Of a stretch of 64,000 bases of DNA, positions 8,312-18,578 are shown piece after piece. The stretch's first letter is position 1. Each line of letters begins with the position of its first letter. The notes beneath the pieces are model-generated. The model did not search any database and was not told the DNA's origin. It saw nothing but the letters and a program-made list of their open reading frames with translations. Source of the DNA: Candidatus Fermentithermobacillaceae bacterium (GTDB lineage: Bacteria; Bacillota; Sulfobacillia; Fermentithermobacillales; Fermentithermobacillaceae); the NCBI GenBank assembly GCA_012840345.1, contig DULO01000066.1:1-64000 (forward strand). The letters run 5' to 3'. The translations under genes were made by a program, and so were the position numbers.

Positions 8312-9492
8312 TGTCGAAATTGGATTTCCTCAAGGAAGAGCTCGAGTCGTTGCAAGAGACCGGCCTGTTCAACCCCATAAGGACCATCGACGGTCCTCAG
8401 GGGGCGTACTTCACCGTCGACGGCCGCAGGATGCTCAACCTGTGCTCCAACAACTACTTGGGGTTCGCCAACCTTCCCGAGCTCAGGGAAGCCGCCCATC
8501 GAGCCATTGACGTCTACGGCGTTGGACCCGGCGCGGTGCGCAGCATTTCCGGTACCCAGCGGATTCATATTGAACTCGAGGAGAAGCTGGCTGAGTTCAA
8601 ACACGCCGAGGCGTGCATCGTGTTGCAGGCAGGTTTTACCGCCAACCTGGCGGTTATTCCCACGATCACCGGCGATGGAGACATAATCTTCTCTGACGAG
8701 CTGAACCACGCCAGCATAATTGACGGATGCCGCTTGTCAAAGGCCAGGGTAGTCCGTTATGCCCATAACAATGTTGATGACCTGCGCGCTAAACTTCAGG
8801 CGGAAAAGGCCAACGCACGGCGCATGCTCATCGTCACTGACGGCGTTTTCAGCATGGACGGGGATATCGCCCCGCTTCCGGCAATCGTCGATGTCGCCGA
8901 CGAGTTCGGCGCTATGGTGATGGTCGACGACGCCCACGGCGAAGGCGTGCTCGGGAAGAGCGGACGGGGTATAGTCAACCACTTCGGCCTGGAGGACAGG
9001 GTGGACATCGAGGTGGGCACCCTCTCCAAGGCTTTCGGAGTCATGGGCGGGTACGTGACGGGGTCCAAGACTCTCATCGACTACCTGAAGCAGCGCGGAC
9101 GCCCGTTCCTGTTCTCCACGGGACTGACGCCTGCCGACACGGCAGCGGCCATCGCCGCGGTGGATGTGCTCTTGAAGAGCGACGAGCGTGTGGTTAAGCT
9201 GTGGGACAACGCCGCTTACTTCCGCAAAGGGCTAAACGAAGCCGGATTCGACACCGGCAAGACAGAGACCCCCATTACCCCGGTCATGCTGGGGGACGAG
9301 AAGCTGGCGTCAGAATTCTCCAAGGAACTGTACGCTCGGGGCATCTTCGCCTCGGCCATTAAGTATCCGACGGTGGCGAGAGGAAAAGCCCGCATCAGGT
9401 GCATGCTTTCGGCGGCTCACGAGAAGGCCGACCTGGATTTCGCGGTGGCGACGTTTGTTGAGGTCGGGAAGATGTTGGGGGTTTTGAAGTAA
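8311..9492 (+). CDS. kbl: Glycine C-acetyltransferase (2-amino-3-ketobutyrate CoA ligase)
   Basis: A 393-residue PLP enzyme of the alpha-oxoamine synthase family. It cleaves 2-amino-3-oxobutyrate with CoA into glycine and acetyl-CoA. Visible are [10 protein letters not shown], the His-containing [22 protein letters not shown] and the PLP lysine K240 in [12 protein letters not shown]. The length matches Kbl rather than the longer BioF or ALAS proteins, and the start overlaps the tdh stop (TAATG). Together with tdh it feeds threonine into glycine and acetyl-CoA, fitting an amino-acid-fermenting lifestyle. Confidence 0.93.
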   Translation: MSKLDFLKEELESLQETGLFNPIRTIDGPQGAYFTVDGRRMLNLCSNNYLGFANLPELREAAHRAIDVYGVGPGAVRSISGTQRIHIELEEKLAEFKHAEACIVLQAGFTANLAVIPTITGDGDIIFSDELNHASIIDGCRLSKARVVRYAHNNVDDLRAKLQAEKANARRMLIVTDGVFSMDGDIAPLPAIVDVADEFGAMVMVDDAHGEGVLGKSGRGIVNHFGLEDRVDIEVGTLSKAFGVMGGYVTGSKTLIDYLKQRGRPFLFSTGLTPADTAAAIAAVDVLLKSDERVVKLWDNAAYFRKGLNEAGFDTGKTETPITPVMLGDEKLASEFSKELYARGIFASAIKYPTVARGKARIRCMLSAAHEKADLDFAVATFVEVGKMLGVLK

Positions 9493-9532
9493 GTCGAGAA
9501 GCCTATCGGGACGTAGCCCCACGTGATGCCGG

Positions 9533-10660
9533 TCACAGGTCTTGGAACCCTCTGGCGGCCGTCTGCTCCGGCGTCTCGACGTACAGGCGGCCGGCACCTG
9601 TGGGGTAATCGTCAAGGATGGCGTTGATAGTGAGTTCAGGTTTCTCGTAAAGGGCGATGTCTGTTGCTCTTCTGATCCCCGGTCCGCTAACGATCCGCAC
9701 GTAGGGTCTGGCGTTTGACCGGGGGTCTTGCTTTGTCACCACGGCGATAAAGCCGCCCCACAGGGATACGATGGTCCCTGCCGGGTACAAAGCTACCTTC
9801 TTGAACAGGGCGTCAACCGCTTGGGCGTCAAATGTGACTGAACTCTCTTGTCTGAGGTAGGATTGCACAATGTCCGGAAGTATTGCCTTCCGCTGGGGAC
9901 GGTCCGAAGTCATCGCTTCGTAGACATCGGTCACCGCGGTGATTCTTCCGATATCGCTGATCTGGTTGCCCATGACCTGCCTCGGATAGCCGGACCCGTC
10001 GAGGCGCTCATGGTGGTCCAGAGCGGCGTGGGCGGCGACGGCCCCGATGTCGTAGCACTTGGAGAGCAGGTCCCACCCTTTGGTCGTATGAGTCTTGATC
10101 AGGCCGTACTCTTCGGGAGTGAGTTTGCCTGGCTTGTTTATTATCTGCTTGGGTATCAGCAGCTTGCCGATATCGTGGAGGAGCGCGCCGGTACCGAGAA
10201 GGCGCAGGTCCGATAGGCTCCATCCCAGCTCCTGGCCGATTGAAATGCTCAAAATGCATACGTTGAGACTGTGATGGTATGTTTCCTGGTCGAAGGAAGA
10301 AAGAGAGTACAGGCCAATGGAGGCGCGGGGATTCGCCCTCAAATCGGCGATGATGAGGTCGACCGCCTGTTTCACAGCCCGCAAGTCCGTCTGCGCTCCG
10401 CTCAAGATGCGGCCGGTGGCGTTTTCCAGGACGCGCACCGCGTGTTGTCTGGTTTCCTCTTGAATCGCGAAGTCCGGTTCGACATCATCCAAGAGTGGAT
10501 CGTCGACCGCGACCCGGGTGAACCCGTGCCTCTTAAGAGCCGCTATGAGAGAGGCATTGAGCCGGACCCCTTTGGCGAGCATAAGCCTCCCGCCGTCTCC
10601 GTGCACCGGCATCGCCAGTCGCTGGCCTACCAGGTTGTGATGAATAGCGACTACTCTCAA
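9533..10660 (-). CDS. HD-GYP domain protein, probable cyclic-di-GMP phosphodiesterase
   Basis: A 375-residue protein with an N-terminal region of about 110 residues and an HD-GYP domain: LLHDIGKLLIP, HHERLDGSGYP and DVYEAMTSDRP are all present, so the metal site and the GYP signature look intact. HD-GYP enzymes hydrolyse cyclic di-GMP to pGpG or GMP. There is no transmembrane segment or receiver domain, so the input signal is unknown. It starts at TTG 10660 with CGAGGA six bases upstream. It is convergent with kbl and divergent from the MFS gene, suggesting a monocistronic unit. Confidence 0.85.
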   Translation of the reverse strand: MRVVAIHHNLVGQRLAMPVHGDGGRLMLAKGVRLNASLIAALKRHGFTRVAVDDPLLDDVEPDFAIQEETRQHAVRVLENATGRILSGAQTDLRAVKQAVDLIIADLRANPRASIGLYSLSSFDQETYHHSLNVCILSISIGQELGWSLSDLRLLGTGALLHDIGKLLIPKQIINKPGKLTPEEYGLIKTHTTKGWDLLSKCYDIGAVAAHAALDHHERLDGSGYPRQVMGNQISDIGRITAVTDVYEAMTSDRPQRKAILPDIVQSYLRQESSVTFDAQAVDALFKKVALYPAGTIVSLWGGFIAVVTKQDPRSNARPYVRIVSGPGIRRATDIALYEKPELTINAILDDYPTGAGRLYVETPEQTAARGFQDL

Positions 10661-10880
10661 AACGAATCCTCGCTTGCCGGTCCGCGATAGCCAATCCTAC
10701 GGTTCATCAACCCGGACCGCATGTATTTAACGCCTCTACACATTATCGAAGCAACCGCCCGGGGCATATAGAGGGATCAACGCTTTGAGTGTCGTAATAC
10801 TGAACGTTGGGCATTTCTTGACAAGCCGTCATGAGCGGCCCAGATGCCAAACCGGTCCGGATCGAGGTCGAGTCAACCAA

Positions 10881-12185
10881 GTGCTAAACGGACTAAAGAT
10901 ATTTGGCTTCCAGAGGAATGCCAACCTTTACCTTGCGTCTGTGTCCATGAGTTCTTTGGCGCAGGGCGCGTACGGTGTTATCCAAGGGCTGTACATCTTG
11001 GCTATGGGGTTCGACGAGAGCGTCCTCGGGACGATTCTTTCAGCGAGGATGCTGGCCGGCGCCGTGGGGGCGATCCCCGCGGGCATGCTGTCAGACCGGA
11101 TCGGACGGAAACCTGTCCTCGTCGCCGCGGGTCTCCTCACAACCGTCGGCTATCTCGGAATGGCCGTTTCCTCGTCGGCGGGGCTCATGATCCTCTTCTC
11201 CTGCATTGTCGGTATCGCTCAGGTGTGCCAGAGTACTTCGGGCGCGCCTTTGCTGGCTGAATCGAGCACCGCGGAGGACCGTGCCCGCCTGTTTGGAGTC
11301 AACTTCTCTCTGTCCATGGGAGTAAATATGCTCGGAAGCCTGCTGGGTGGGATCTTGCCAAGGCAGCTTGCCTCTATGGGGTCTATAGGCGCTTTCAAGG
11401 TGTCCCTGGCGGTGTTTTCAGTAGTCACATTCATCGGGGTTTTGCCCGCCATAAAGCTCGTCGAGGCCCGCGGGAACCACGACGAGGTTTCGGTTTCCTC
11501 CGGAGGCTCGCAAAGCGAGGAGGGTGCGCGGAGCGAGCGAAAGCAGCGAGACTGGCGTGGCGAACTGGCCGGCGAGGTTCGCGAACTCATCAACACCGCG
11601 AGGGAACGGGACGTACAAAACTTGCTCGTATACAACGTTTTCATCGGCTTCGGCGCCGGACTGGTCATCCCGTTCTTCAATGTGTTTCTTTCCAACAAGC
11701 TGCAGGTGGACACGGCGGTCGTAGGCTTGATCCTGTCCCTCAGCCAGGGAGCGACCGCTCTAGCGGGGTTGATGTCTCCTGTTCTCGCGCGCCGTTACGG
11801 CAAAGTGGCGACCGTAGTGGGTACTCAGATGGCGTCCATCCCGTTCCTGTTGATGATCGCGCTGCCTCCCAGCATCTACGTGGTGGGGACCGCGCTTTTC
11901 ATGCGTTCGGCGCTAATGAACATGTCCAATCCGATAGCCTCCAACTTCTCCATGGAGATAATCGACTCGTCTAAGAGGGGCAAGATGTCCAGCCTGATGC
12001 GGATTTCTGACAGCGCCGCGCGGGCGTTCAGCGCTGCTGCCGCGGGCTACATAATGTCCCGGTGGAGCTACGAAGCTCCATATTTCGTGACCTCCGCGTT
12101 CTACCTGCTTGCGAGCATTGTGTACTGGAGGGCGTTCCGGGGTAGGGAGAAACGTAGCGTCGGAGAGCTCCACGTTGTGGGATAG
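10881..12185 (+). CDS. Major facilitator superfamily transporter
   Basis: A membrane protein of about 434 residues with 12 predicted helices and the MFS signature between helices 2 and 3 (GMLSDRIGRKPVL). A central charged loop rich in Ser, Arg and Glu (around VSSGGSQSEEGARSERKQR) separates the two six-helix halves. The substrate is unknown; the general look is that of a drug or metabolite efflux carrier. I prefer GTG 10881 because it gives a short cytoplasmic N-terminus before helix 1. TTG 10785, with GAGGG nine bases before it, is an alternative that adds 32 atypical residues. Confidence 0.8.
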   Translation: MLNGLKIFGFQRNANLYLASVSMSSLAQGAYGVIQGLYILAMGFDESVLGTILSARMLAGAVGAIPAGMLSDRIGRKPVLVAAGLLTTVGYLGMAVSSSAGLMILFSCIVGIAQVCQSTSGAPLLAESSTAEDRARLFGVNFSLSMGVNMLGSLLGGILPRQLASMGSIGAFKVSLAVFSVVTFIGVLPAIKLVEARGNHDEVSVSSGGSQSEEGARSERKQRDWRGELAGEVRELINTARERDVQNLLVYNVFIGFGAGLVIPFFNVFLSNKLQVDTAVVGLILSLSQGATALAGLMSPVLARRYGKVATVVGTQMASIPFLLMIALPPSIYVVGTALFMRSALMNMSNPIASNFSMEIIDSSKRGKMSSLMRISDSAARAFSAAAAGYIMSRWSYEAPYFVTSAFYLLASIVYWRAFRGREKRSVGELHVVG

Positions 12186-12316
12186 CTGCAATTAACCGCA
12201 ACCGGCGCAAACGCGCATAGCGACGCAGTGTTAAGGGAAGGAACAGGATTCCACTCAGCTCTCCTCGTATGAGTCAGTGTGCGCATGACCGTGTTCACTG
12301 ATGCGGAGGGATAGCC

Positions 12317-13903
12317 GTGAGAAGCCGTTTCTATGTCTTTCTCGGAATCGTTGTGTCCCTCAGTCTCTCTGCCGTTTTGTCTGTCCTCCCGGGCGGTGTA
12401 GCGTTCGCTACATCCTTTCAGGAGGACAAGATTGAGAGTCAACTGCAAGCAGTGGCGGAGTTGTTCGACGGATACACTGTTCATCAAATCGGGGCGGCCA
12501 AGTTGTATTTCAAGCGCGATCCCACGGCGGAGCTGGCCGGCGTTGGAGCAGTCATGATGGCAGGGATCGGGAACCAAATGCCCGACGAGGCCCACTGCGC
12601 TCACATGGCCGAGCACATGGTCCTGATGCATCCCGTGTCCAACGGCAAGTCCCTCTACTCGCTTGCTTCGGCAGACACCGAGGCCGGCACGGTACCTCCC
12701 ATCAACGGTCATACAAGCCTCGATAGCACCGAGTATTATCTCGCTGTTCCCCGCGAGGACCTTGATATTGCGCTGCAGATGCTGATAGAGGCCATGTTCG
12801 ACAGTAAAGTCTCCCCCGGTGCCGCCTACGACGCTGAGATTCAGCGGTCCTTGAACGAGTACACCTTCATGACAACGGACGATAGGTCGGCAGGTTTGAA
12901 CAGGATCAAGCTGAACCTCCTCCGCGGGACCGTATACGAGGAGGCGTTTTTCGAGACGCCGCTCGGTGACGTCACCGCCGAGAAAGTCAGAGGCTTTATC
13001 GGGCGCGAGTACTCTCCTGCCCGGTTGTCTATAGTTGTGATTGCGGACTGTGACGAGTCACACGTCGTCGATACCCTGACAGCGCTCCTTGCCCCTTATC
13101 CGCCCGGACCAGAAGCTGAGCGCAGGGTTGTGACGGTTTCGCCTCCTGAGATCGAGTCCTTACATCTCAGCGCTGTTGCGAAACCCCGTGTGCTAGTGGG
13201 TTTGGCGGTAGAAGGAGTAGAAGAGGATGACTACACTGCACTGAGCACTCTTTTGCAGGTCATCACTCTCACGGCTCCAACTGACGGGTTGAACGGCCTA
13301 GAGCGAGACCCGGTTCTGACCTTATCCGATCAATCCCAACACTATGCGGGTCTAGCTGTCGGATACAACGCGGACCCGTCGAGTTCGGAGGAGAGCCTTC
13401 GCGAATTAGCGCTGCTTGCGCGGGAAGCTATGAGAGAGCGTCTGGCGGTCTTGGCCGCCGGTGGGGTCACTGATGAAGACCTATCCGGAGAGGCCCCTGC
13501 GCCCGACCCGAACGTCGAGAGGTTGTTAAGCCAATACCCCCAGGTGTACCTGGAGATAAACATGGTTGTCTCCGCCCTGATACCCGGGCGCGTATCTCCA
13601 CAGGACTTGCGCATCGCCGTGGCCGGCACGCATGGAGAAACAAGGTCGGATGGTACAGCGAGCGCGGGTGAGGCTGGGTCCGAATTTCGTGCCACGCTGG
13701 CGACCGTCGCCGCCAAGTACTTACCGCAGGCAAAGCTGTCAGCCTTGTACGTGTACGGCGACGAGATCCTTGAGGCGAGGGAGTCGGGGATGGAAGGCCC
13801 GTACCCTCCCGCATGGCTTCTTCCGGCGGCAATTGTCGCGGTAGCGCTGGGCGGCGGGCTGTATCTACGCAGGCGTAGCAGTCAAGCCGATCGCCGGGAG
13901 TAG
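12317..13903 (+). CDS. Membrane-anchored M16-like zinc peptidase
   Basis: A 528-residue exported protein: signal peptide (1-31, ending near VAFA), M16-type domain with the inverted zinc motif H96-M-A-E99-H100 and a likely third ligand Glu near 174 (EIQRSLNEY), a second half resembling the inactive M16 partner domain, and a C-terminal helix (WLLPAAIVAVALGGGLYL) followed by a basic tail. It would sit on the outer face of the membrane. Family members degrade peptides inside a clam-shell chamber; this one is of small single-chain size. It starts at GTG 12317 after GGAGGG. The 12186-12316 gap shows no other feature. Confidence 0.7.
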   Translation: MRSRFYVFLGIVVSLSLSAVLSVLPGGVAFATSFQEDKIESQLQAVAELFDGYTVHQIGAAKLYFKRDPTAELAGVGAVMMAGIGNQMPDEAHCAHMAEHMVLMHPVSNGKSLYSLASADTEAGTVPPINGHTSLDSTEYYLAVPREDLDIALQMLIEAMFDSKVSPGAAYDAEIQRSLNEYTFMTTDDRSAGLNRIKLNLLRGTVYEEAFFETPLGDVTAEKVRGFIGREYSPARLSIVVIADCDESHVVDTLTALLAPYPPGPEAERRVVTVSPPEIESLHLSAVAKPRVLVGLAVEGVEEDDYTALSTLLQVITLTAPTDGLNGLERDPVLTLSDQSQHYAGLAVGYNADPSSSEESLRELALLAREAMRERLAVLAAGGVTDEDLSGEAPAPDPNVERLLSQYPQVYLEINMVVSALIPGRVSPQDLRIAVAGTHGETRSDGTASAGEAGSEFRATLATVAAKYLPQAKLSALYVYGDEILEARESGMEGPYPPAWLLPAAIVAVALGGGLYLRRRSSQADRRE

Positions 13904-13986
13904 GAGCGGGCGCAAACCTGTAGATGGCGCGGACCACGACCGGCCAGTACTGGAAGCCGACGGCCGACGTCAACGCTAGAGACGGC

Positions 13987-14028
13987 AGAGTGCCGGGCAC
14001 GAGGTGACCATCTCTTCCCCGGCACTCT
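13987..14028. terminator. Long perfect inverted repeat between convergent units
   Basis: AGAGTGCCGGG (13987-13997) and CCCGGCACTCT (14018-14028) are perfectly complementary over 11 bp with a 20-base loop. It lies after the M16-like gene on the plus strand and after the copA remnant on the minus strand. There is no U-run on either side, so factor-independent termination is uncertain. Confidence 0.4.
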
Positions 14029-14048
14029 CCCTGGTGGATGCCCGAAGG

Positions 14049-14540
14049 CTACCTGGGTTTGATGTTGACCCGGCGCAGCAAGTTCGCGTTGGTGACCACG
14101 CTTATCGCACTGTCGGTACGAATATTCCGGTGACCTTGTCGGCGAACTTCTGGATGGGTACTTTGGTCCCTTGAGCTTCCTCCACGAGTTTGATGACCTG
14201 GGCCAGAAAGCTGTCCTTGCCTACCTTGGTGGCTCGTACTTTGATAAGGCCGTTCTGGTTGATCGTCGCGCCGATAACCTCGTCACCGGGGCCTTTCTGT
14301 ATCGGCATCGACTCTCCCGTGGCCATCGACTCGTCTATGCTGGTAGCGCCATCTATGATTTGCCCGTCTACCGGAATCTTCTCGCCGGGTTTAACCAGCA
14401 AGATATTCCCCGGCTGTACCTGGTCGACCGGGACCTCCTTTTCTTCTCCGTTCTCAATGATCCTTGCAGTTTTGGCGCCCAGTTCAAGGAGCTTTCGAAT
14501 GGCTTGTGAAGCCCTGCCTTTGGCAGTCTCCGAAACCGCC
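14049..14540 (-). pseudogene. copA: Gutted copper-type P1B ATPase
   Basis: The minus strand carries the actuator-domain part of a CopA-type ATPase: AKGRASQAIRKLLELG, LVKPGEKIPVDG, the TGES motif in SMATGESMPIQKG and KFADKVTGIFVPT. It then joins, with a frame change at about 14102, to a short tail SAISVVTNANLLRR ending in a stop at 14049; that tail is the extreme C-terminus of CopA. The phosphorylation domain (DKTGT), nucleotide-binding domain and last membrane helices are missing, as are the metal-binding domain and first helices. The gene therefore lost its 5' part and more than a kilobase from its middle and cannot encode a pump. It lies just downstream of the S9 peptidase on the same strand. 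Confidence 0.85.
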
Positions 14541-14632
14541 CTAAACGCGCTCCGGAAGGGGCTGCTGCCGGCATTGTCGCTATCGTGCTGGTGTTGTGCT
14601 GAAACCAGGTTCGACGAGCTTCGTTCACACCG

Positions 14633-16711
14633 CTACTTTTTCAGGTGCTTGGTAAACCATCCTACTATCCGGTCCAGCCTTTCTATACGATTCCACGGCT
14701 TCCCGGAACGGGACAACTCGTGGTTCTCGCCGGCGAACCTGACAAACTCCACTTCTTTGCCAAGCCTCTTCAAAGCGACGTAGAACTGCTCCGCTTGCTC
14801 CATCGGGCAGCGGTAGTCCTGTTCGCTATGGATGATGAGCAGCGGGGTCTTCACGTACGGAGCGTACCTTATGGGAGACCGTTCCATGAGGAAGCTTTCG
14901 CTGTCCCACAGGTCGCGTCCGCCCATCCCGCGCTTATTGCCAAACCATCCGATGTCGCTGGTCCCATACTTGGTGTACATGTTGCTGATGCTGCGCTGGG
15001 TCACCGCGGCCTGGAAGCGGTCGGTGTGGCCCACGACCCAGTTGGTCATGTAGCCGCCGTAGCTGCCGCCGGTGATGCCGGTTCTGGAGCTGTCGACCCA
15101 CGGCACCGTGTCCATGTACGCCCTGAGCGCCATGATGTCTTGGTAGTCCATTCCGCCCCAATCCCCGATGACCTTGCGCGCGAAGTCGGGGCCGTAATTC
15201 GAGCTTCCCCTGGGGTTGCAGTAGAAGACACCGAATCCGTTGGCGGCCAAGAGCTGGAACTCTAAGAAGAACGCCTCTCCGTAGGCCGAGTAGGGACCTC
15301 CATGGACTTCCAGCACCGCGGGGTACTTCTTGCCTTCCTCGAAACCGATGGGTTTCATCATCCATCCTTCCAGGACCAGACCGTCGGTGGACTTAAACTT
15401 GAACGGTTCGGGCCGTGAGAGAGGCTTTCCTGACAGGACGTCCTTGTTGACCTCGGTAACCTGCTGGAGGGGACAAGAATCGTTTTGACTATGGCAACTG
15501 TCGCCCGGGAGGGTGACCGCGTAAATGTCTCCGGGGTTGAGCGGCGAGCCGCCGTTAAAGGCCAAGGTCACGCTGCCGTTTCCCGGGTCCGCTATGCCAA
15601 GGGAAACCACGCACGGAGGATACTTGGGGCAAGCCTCGATGTTGCGGGGAGACGATCCTCCTACCATTTCCACTCCTTCGCGGTCCAAGGAGATCCGGTA
15701 GATGCTTGAGTAACCGCCGTCTGACGCGATGAAGTAGACATGCTTGCCGTCTTTAGACCAGAACGGGCCCGGACGTCCCGCGTCTGCCCTGGCATCCGAC
15801 CCGACGCCGCAGCCTACGCTTCTGTCGAAGTTGCCCCAGAAATGGCGGACCTCACCGCCTTCGGCGGGGATAACGAGGACCTCCATGTTGGCTACGCTGT
15901 CCTCGCCGCATTCATGGCCGAGGTAGGCTATGAATTTGCCGTCCGGTGAGTATACCGGTGCGTGGACAGGCCCTTTGCCGGAGGTGAGTTTCTTCGGTTC
16001 GCCGCCTTCGAACGGGATGGTCCAGAGGTCGGGTATGAGCCTTAGCTCCCTGTCCGGTTCTCTGCATGACGTGAACGCGATCGTCTTGCCGTCCGGAGAG
16101 AAGGTGGGGCTGGCGTCGTCAAAGTCACCGTCGGTAAGTTTCCTTACGCTGCCGTCCTCCACAGAAACCAAGTAGATATGGTTGGGCCGCGGGTCAACGG
16201 TTCCGGGGATTCCGTTGGCCTTGTACCGGAGTCTGGTTATGACCGTGACGTCCTTGGAGGTGTCGATTTCTCCCTCTTTGAGTTCGGTTTTCGGCTTGGG
16301 ATCCTTGGAGACAAAGGCGATATACCGCCCGTCAGGCGACCACTGGATCTGTGAGACTCCGTCCTCCCAGTTGGTCAGCTGGCGGGCCTCGCCGCCTTCG
16401 GCCATGTCGAGCAGCCAGATCTGATTCTTCCCAGACCGGTTTGACACGAACGCCAATTGCGATCCTTGCGGCGAAAACCTGGGGGACCTGTCCAAAGCAC
16501 CGTCTCCGTCCGGCCTCTTGCCGTAAGTGAGCCTTGTGGGAGGGCCGAAAGACTCCCCGCTCTTTCGAGAAATGTGGATCGAAGACTCGTAATGGTTTTT
16601 CTTGGCGTTGGTAGTCGTCTCGACCCATACGACTTCTTTGCCTGTAGGCGAGACGTCGGGGTCGCCGACGAAAGTGAGCGACCAAAGGTCGCGCGAGGTC
16701 AACAAGTTCAC
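14633..16711 (-). CDS. S9 family prolyl oligopeptidase-like peptidase
   Basis: A 692-residue protein with an N-terminal beta-propeller containing TolB-like repeats (SPDGRYIAFVS, SPDGKTIAFTS, SPDGKFIAYLG) and a C-terminal alpha/beta hydrolase. The nucleophile is the Ser of GGSYGGYMTNW (about residue 549), the acid lies near HSEQDYRCP and the His in ENHELSRSG. No signal peptide is seen, so it is cytosolic. S9C enzymes remove acylated or unblocked residues from oligopeptides. It starts at GTG 16711 with a GGGGGG ribosome site. A close paralogue lies at 56898-58946. The 169 bp upstream shows no promoter I would defend. Confidence 0.9.
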   Translation of the reverse strand: MNLLTSRDLWSLTFVGDPDVSPTGKEVVWVETTTNAKKNHYESSIHISRKSGESFGPPTRLTYGKRPDGDGALDRSPRFSPQGSQLAFVSNRSGKNQIWLLDMAEGGEARQLTNWEDGVSQIQWSPDGRYIAFVSKDPKPKTELKEGEIDTSKDVTVITRLRYKANGIPGTVDPRPNHIYLVSVEDGSVRKLTDGDFDDASPTFSPDGKTIAFTSCREPDRELRLIPDLWTIPFEGGEPKKLTSGKGPVHAPVYSPDGKFIAYLGHECGEDSVANMEVLVIPAEGGEVRHFWGNFDRSVGCGVGSDARADAGRPGPFWSKDGKHVYFIASDGGYSSIYRISLDREGVEMVGGSSPRNIEACPKYPPCVVSLGIADPGNGSVTLAFNGGSPLNPGDIYAVTLPGDSCHSQNDSCPLQQVTEVNKDVLSGKPLSRPEPFKFKSTDGLVLEGWMMKPIGFEEGKKYPAVLEVHGGPYSAYGEAFFLEFQLLAANGFGVFYCNPRGSSNYGPDFARKVIGDWGGMDYQDIMALRAYMDTVPWVDSSRTGITGGSYGGYMTNWVVGHTDRFQAAVTQRSISNMYTKYGTSDIGWFGNKRGMGGRDLWDSESFLMERSPIRYAPYVKTPLLIIHSEQDYRCPMEQAEQFYVALKRLGKEVEFVRFAGENHELSRSGKPWNRIERLDRIVGWFTKHLKK

Positions 16712-16880
16712 CTAATAACCCCCCAAGACGTTTGACGTTGGAAAAGCGGGAAAAGCCGTCTTCCTAAAACTCGGCCGTTTCTGCCTCAAAGCCCGACTTC
16801 GACACCGGTTAACACATATCCTTCGAGCGATGGGTCGCGTCACCGTTTCCAGAGCGTTGAGGTCAGGCCGGGCAGGCCGT

Positions 16881-18281
16881 CTATTGCCGCGTGTAAAACA
16901 GGCTGGTTTCCAAGTCCGCGAATTCCACCGGAATGCCTTCTGTCTCGGCGCCTTTGGCTGCCGGAGTGGCGATCAGGCAGCCTCCACGACCGACCACGAC
17001 GCCGTCTACCATGATAATCTCTCCACGGGCGATGGCCATGTGGGCTTTGCCGGACTCGGGTTCGACCAGGGTTACGTCGGCATCGAACCCATCCTGCAGG
17101 CTTCCCTTCGAAGCGAAACCGAACATCCTCGCGGGATTCAGGGTGAGCTTCCGGACGAGTTCGGGCCACGTCAGCGCTCCGAGACGCACGAGGGCGGCGC
17201 CACGTTCCAGCTGAACATTCCTTGGTATCGCTCCTCCGTCCGTGCTGATGGCGTCAACCACGAAATCTCCCGAGGGGGTCTTAGCGCTAGCCAGTATGTG
17301 CATGGCGGCGGGGTTATTCACCGGGAAGCTTACGCCCGTAGCCGTCTTGGCTTCCAGCCATATCTCGTAACCTTCCTCGCCCGTGACAAGTTCGATCTGT
17401 CCGCCCCGCAATACCTGGATGAGAGCCCATCCCTCTTTGATGGCTTTGGCCATCCCTTCTTCTGTGGGTTCGAAGCCTCCCATCCGCAAGCAGTTGCGCG
17501 TTACGTGGCTAACGGGAAGCCCATCCTTGCAGGCGGCGCTGGTGCCGTTTATGGTCCCCAAGTAGGATTCGGAGACCAGGTGGCGGTTGGCGGTCAAAGC
17601 TTCGACCGCGTCCAGGGCTTCTTGGGCCGGGGTTTTGGATAGGCCGCGACAGTAGCTGTTCACGTGGGCGATATGAAGCCTGTTTCGGCCCGCGAGCCGG
17701 ATCGCCTCGAAGAAGCCTTCTATGTTGCTCCCGGTCTCGGTCGTGCCCACGTGAAAAGCCACGTAGCAGCCTTTTCGGTTTGCCACGTCTATAATCCTGG
17801 CGGTGACTTCTGGAGTGGCGGGACGGTGGCCGCCCACGATCTTGAGGCCCAAGGCGCCGGCAGCGAGGGCTTCGTCAGCTAGGGTAGACAATTCCTCCAC
17901 CGGTGGATCGGTCGTGGAAGTATTCTCGCCCGGGACTATGGTATGTAGTCCCGCGATGCTCATCCCGCATCCGTACCGGGCCAGACCCTTAATGGTAGAC
18001 TGGATGGGGCCTCCGAAATCCACCGCGGTAGTCACTCCGACCGAGGCCATCATCTGGAACCCGACCCACCTGGCTTCTGAGGAGGCATGCATGTGGGAGT
18101 CTATGACTCCGGGCATCACTATGTAGCCTGAAGCGTCTATAATCTGATCGGCTTGGGACGAGGGCAGGGAGGGAGATAGAGCCACAACCTTTCCTTTGGC
18201 GAGCCCGACATCGCCTTGCCCCGCGAACTTCGTCAAGGGGTCTATCACATAGCCGCCCTTAATCAGCAGCTCTGCTCTCAT
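16881..18281 (-). CDS. Amidohydrolase (metal-dependent hydrolase, D-aminoacylase/dihydroorotase-like)
   Basis: A 466-residue amidohydrolase-superfamily enzyme. The HxH metal motif is in PGVIDSHMHASSE and later His residues lie in VAFHVGTTE and LHIAHVNSYC; the C-terminal DGFDADVTLVE returns to the small beta-sandwich typical of the family. Substrates in this group are cyclic amides, N-acyl-D-amino acids or ureido compounds; none can be chosen here. I take ATG 18281 because GAGGAG lies eight bases before it; the GTG three codons earlier overlaps that site. It is divergent from guaA. Confidence 0.78.
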   Translation of the reverse strand: MRAELLIKGGYVIDPLTKFAGQGDVGLAKGKVVALSPSLPSSQADQIIDASGYIVMPGVIDSHMHASSEARWVGFQMMASVGVTTAVDFGGPIQSTIKGLARYGCGMSIAGLHTIVPGENTSTTDPPVEELSTLADEALAAGALGLKIVGGHRPATPEVTARIIDVANRKGCYVAFHVGTTETGSNIEGFFEAIRLAGRNRLHIAHVNSYCRGLSKTPAQEALDAVEALTANRHLVSESYLGTINGTSAACKDGLPVSHVTRNCLRMGGFEPTEEGMAKAIKEGWALIQVLRGGQIELVTGEEGYEIWLEAKTATGVSFPVNNPAAMHILASAKTPSGDFVVDAISTDGGAIPRNVQLERGAALVRLGALTWPELVRKLTLNPARMFGFASKGSLQDGFDADVTLVEPESGKAHMAIARGEIIMVDGVVVGRGGCLIATPAAKGAETEGIPVEFADLETSLFYTRQ

Positions 18282-18290
18282 TGGACTCAC

Positions 18291-18578
18291 TCCTCGGTCT
18301 AGATTTACATGTTAGATTCGTCTATCGATAGTTCTCGACCTTCAGGGCTAAGTTCTTTCTTGTGTGGGAACTAAACAAGTGATAAATTGTCGGTGAGAAA
18401 ATTGTTCAACGCAACCCAAATTGTGAAAAGATAAGATAATATTCGGACAACGATCCTGAAGCCGGGGTCGGCCGCCTAAGGTTCTCCAGTGAGGTTTTCC
18501 GGTCGGACTCCGGTTCGGAGTGCAGCGTAGGGAAGTCGGGCACCACAAACGCGATACGTAGGGAAGAGGGATGGCACC
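18291..18578 (+). other. Divergent upstream region of the amidohydrolase and the guaA-pur cluster
   Basis: No gene is seen. The part at about 18355-18445 is clearly AT-richer than its surroundings and is the likely promoter zone, but no -35/-10 pair with proper spacing stands out. A small hairpin, ACTCCG (18507-18512) with CGGAGT (18516-18521), lies in the leader. I looked for a purine riboswitch core and did not find one. Confidence 0.3.

Noticed and set aside
18291..18578. Purine riboswitch before guaA
   Set aside because: The conserved loop and core sequences of guanine/adenine aptamers are not found; only a small hairpin is visible.
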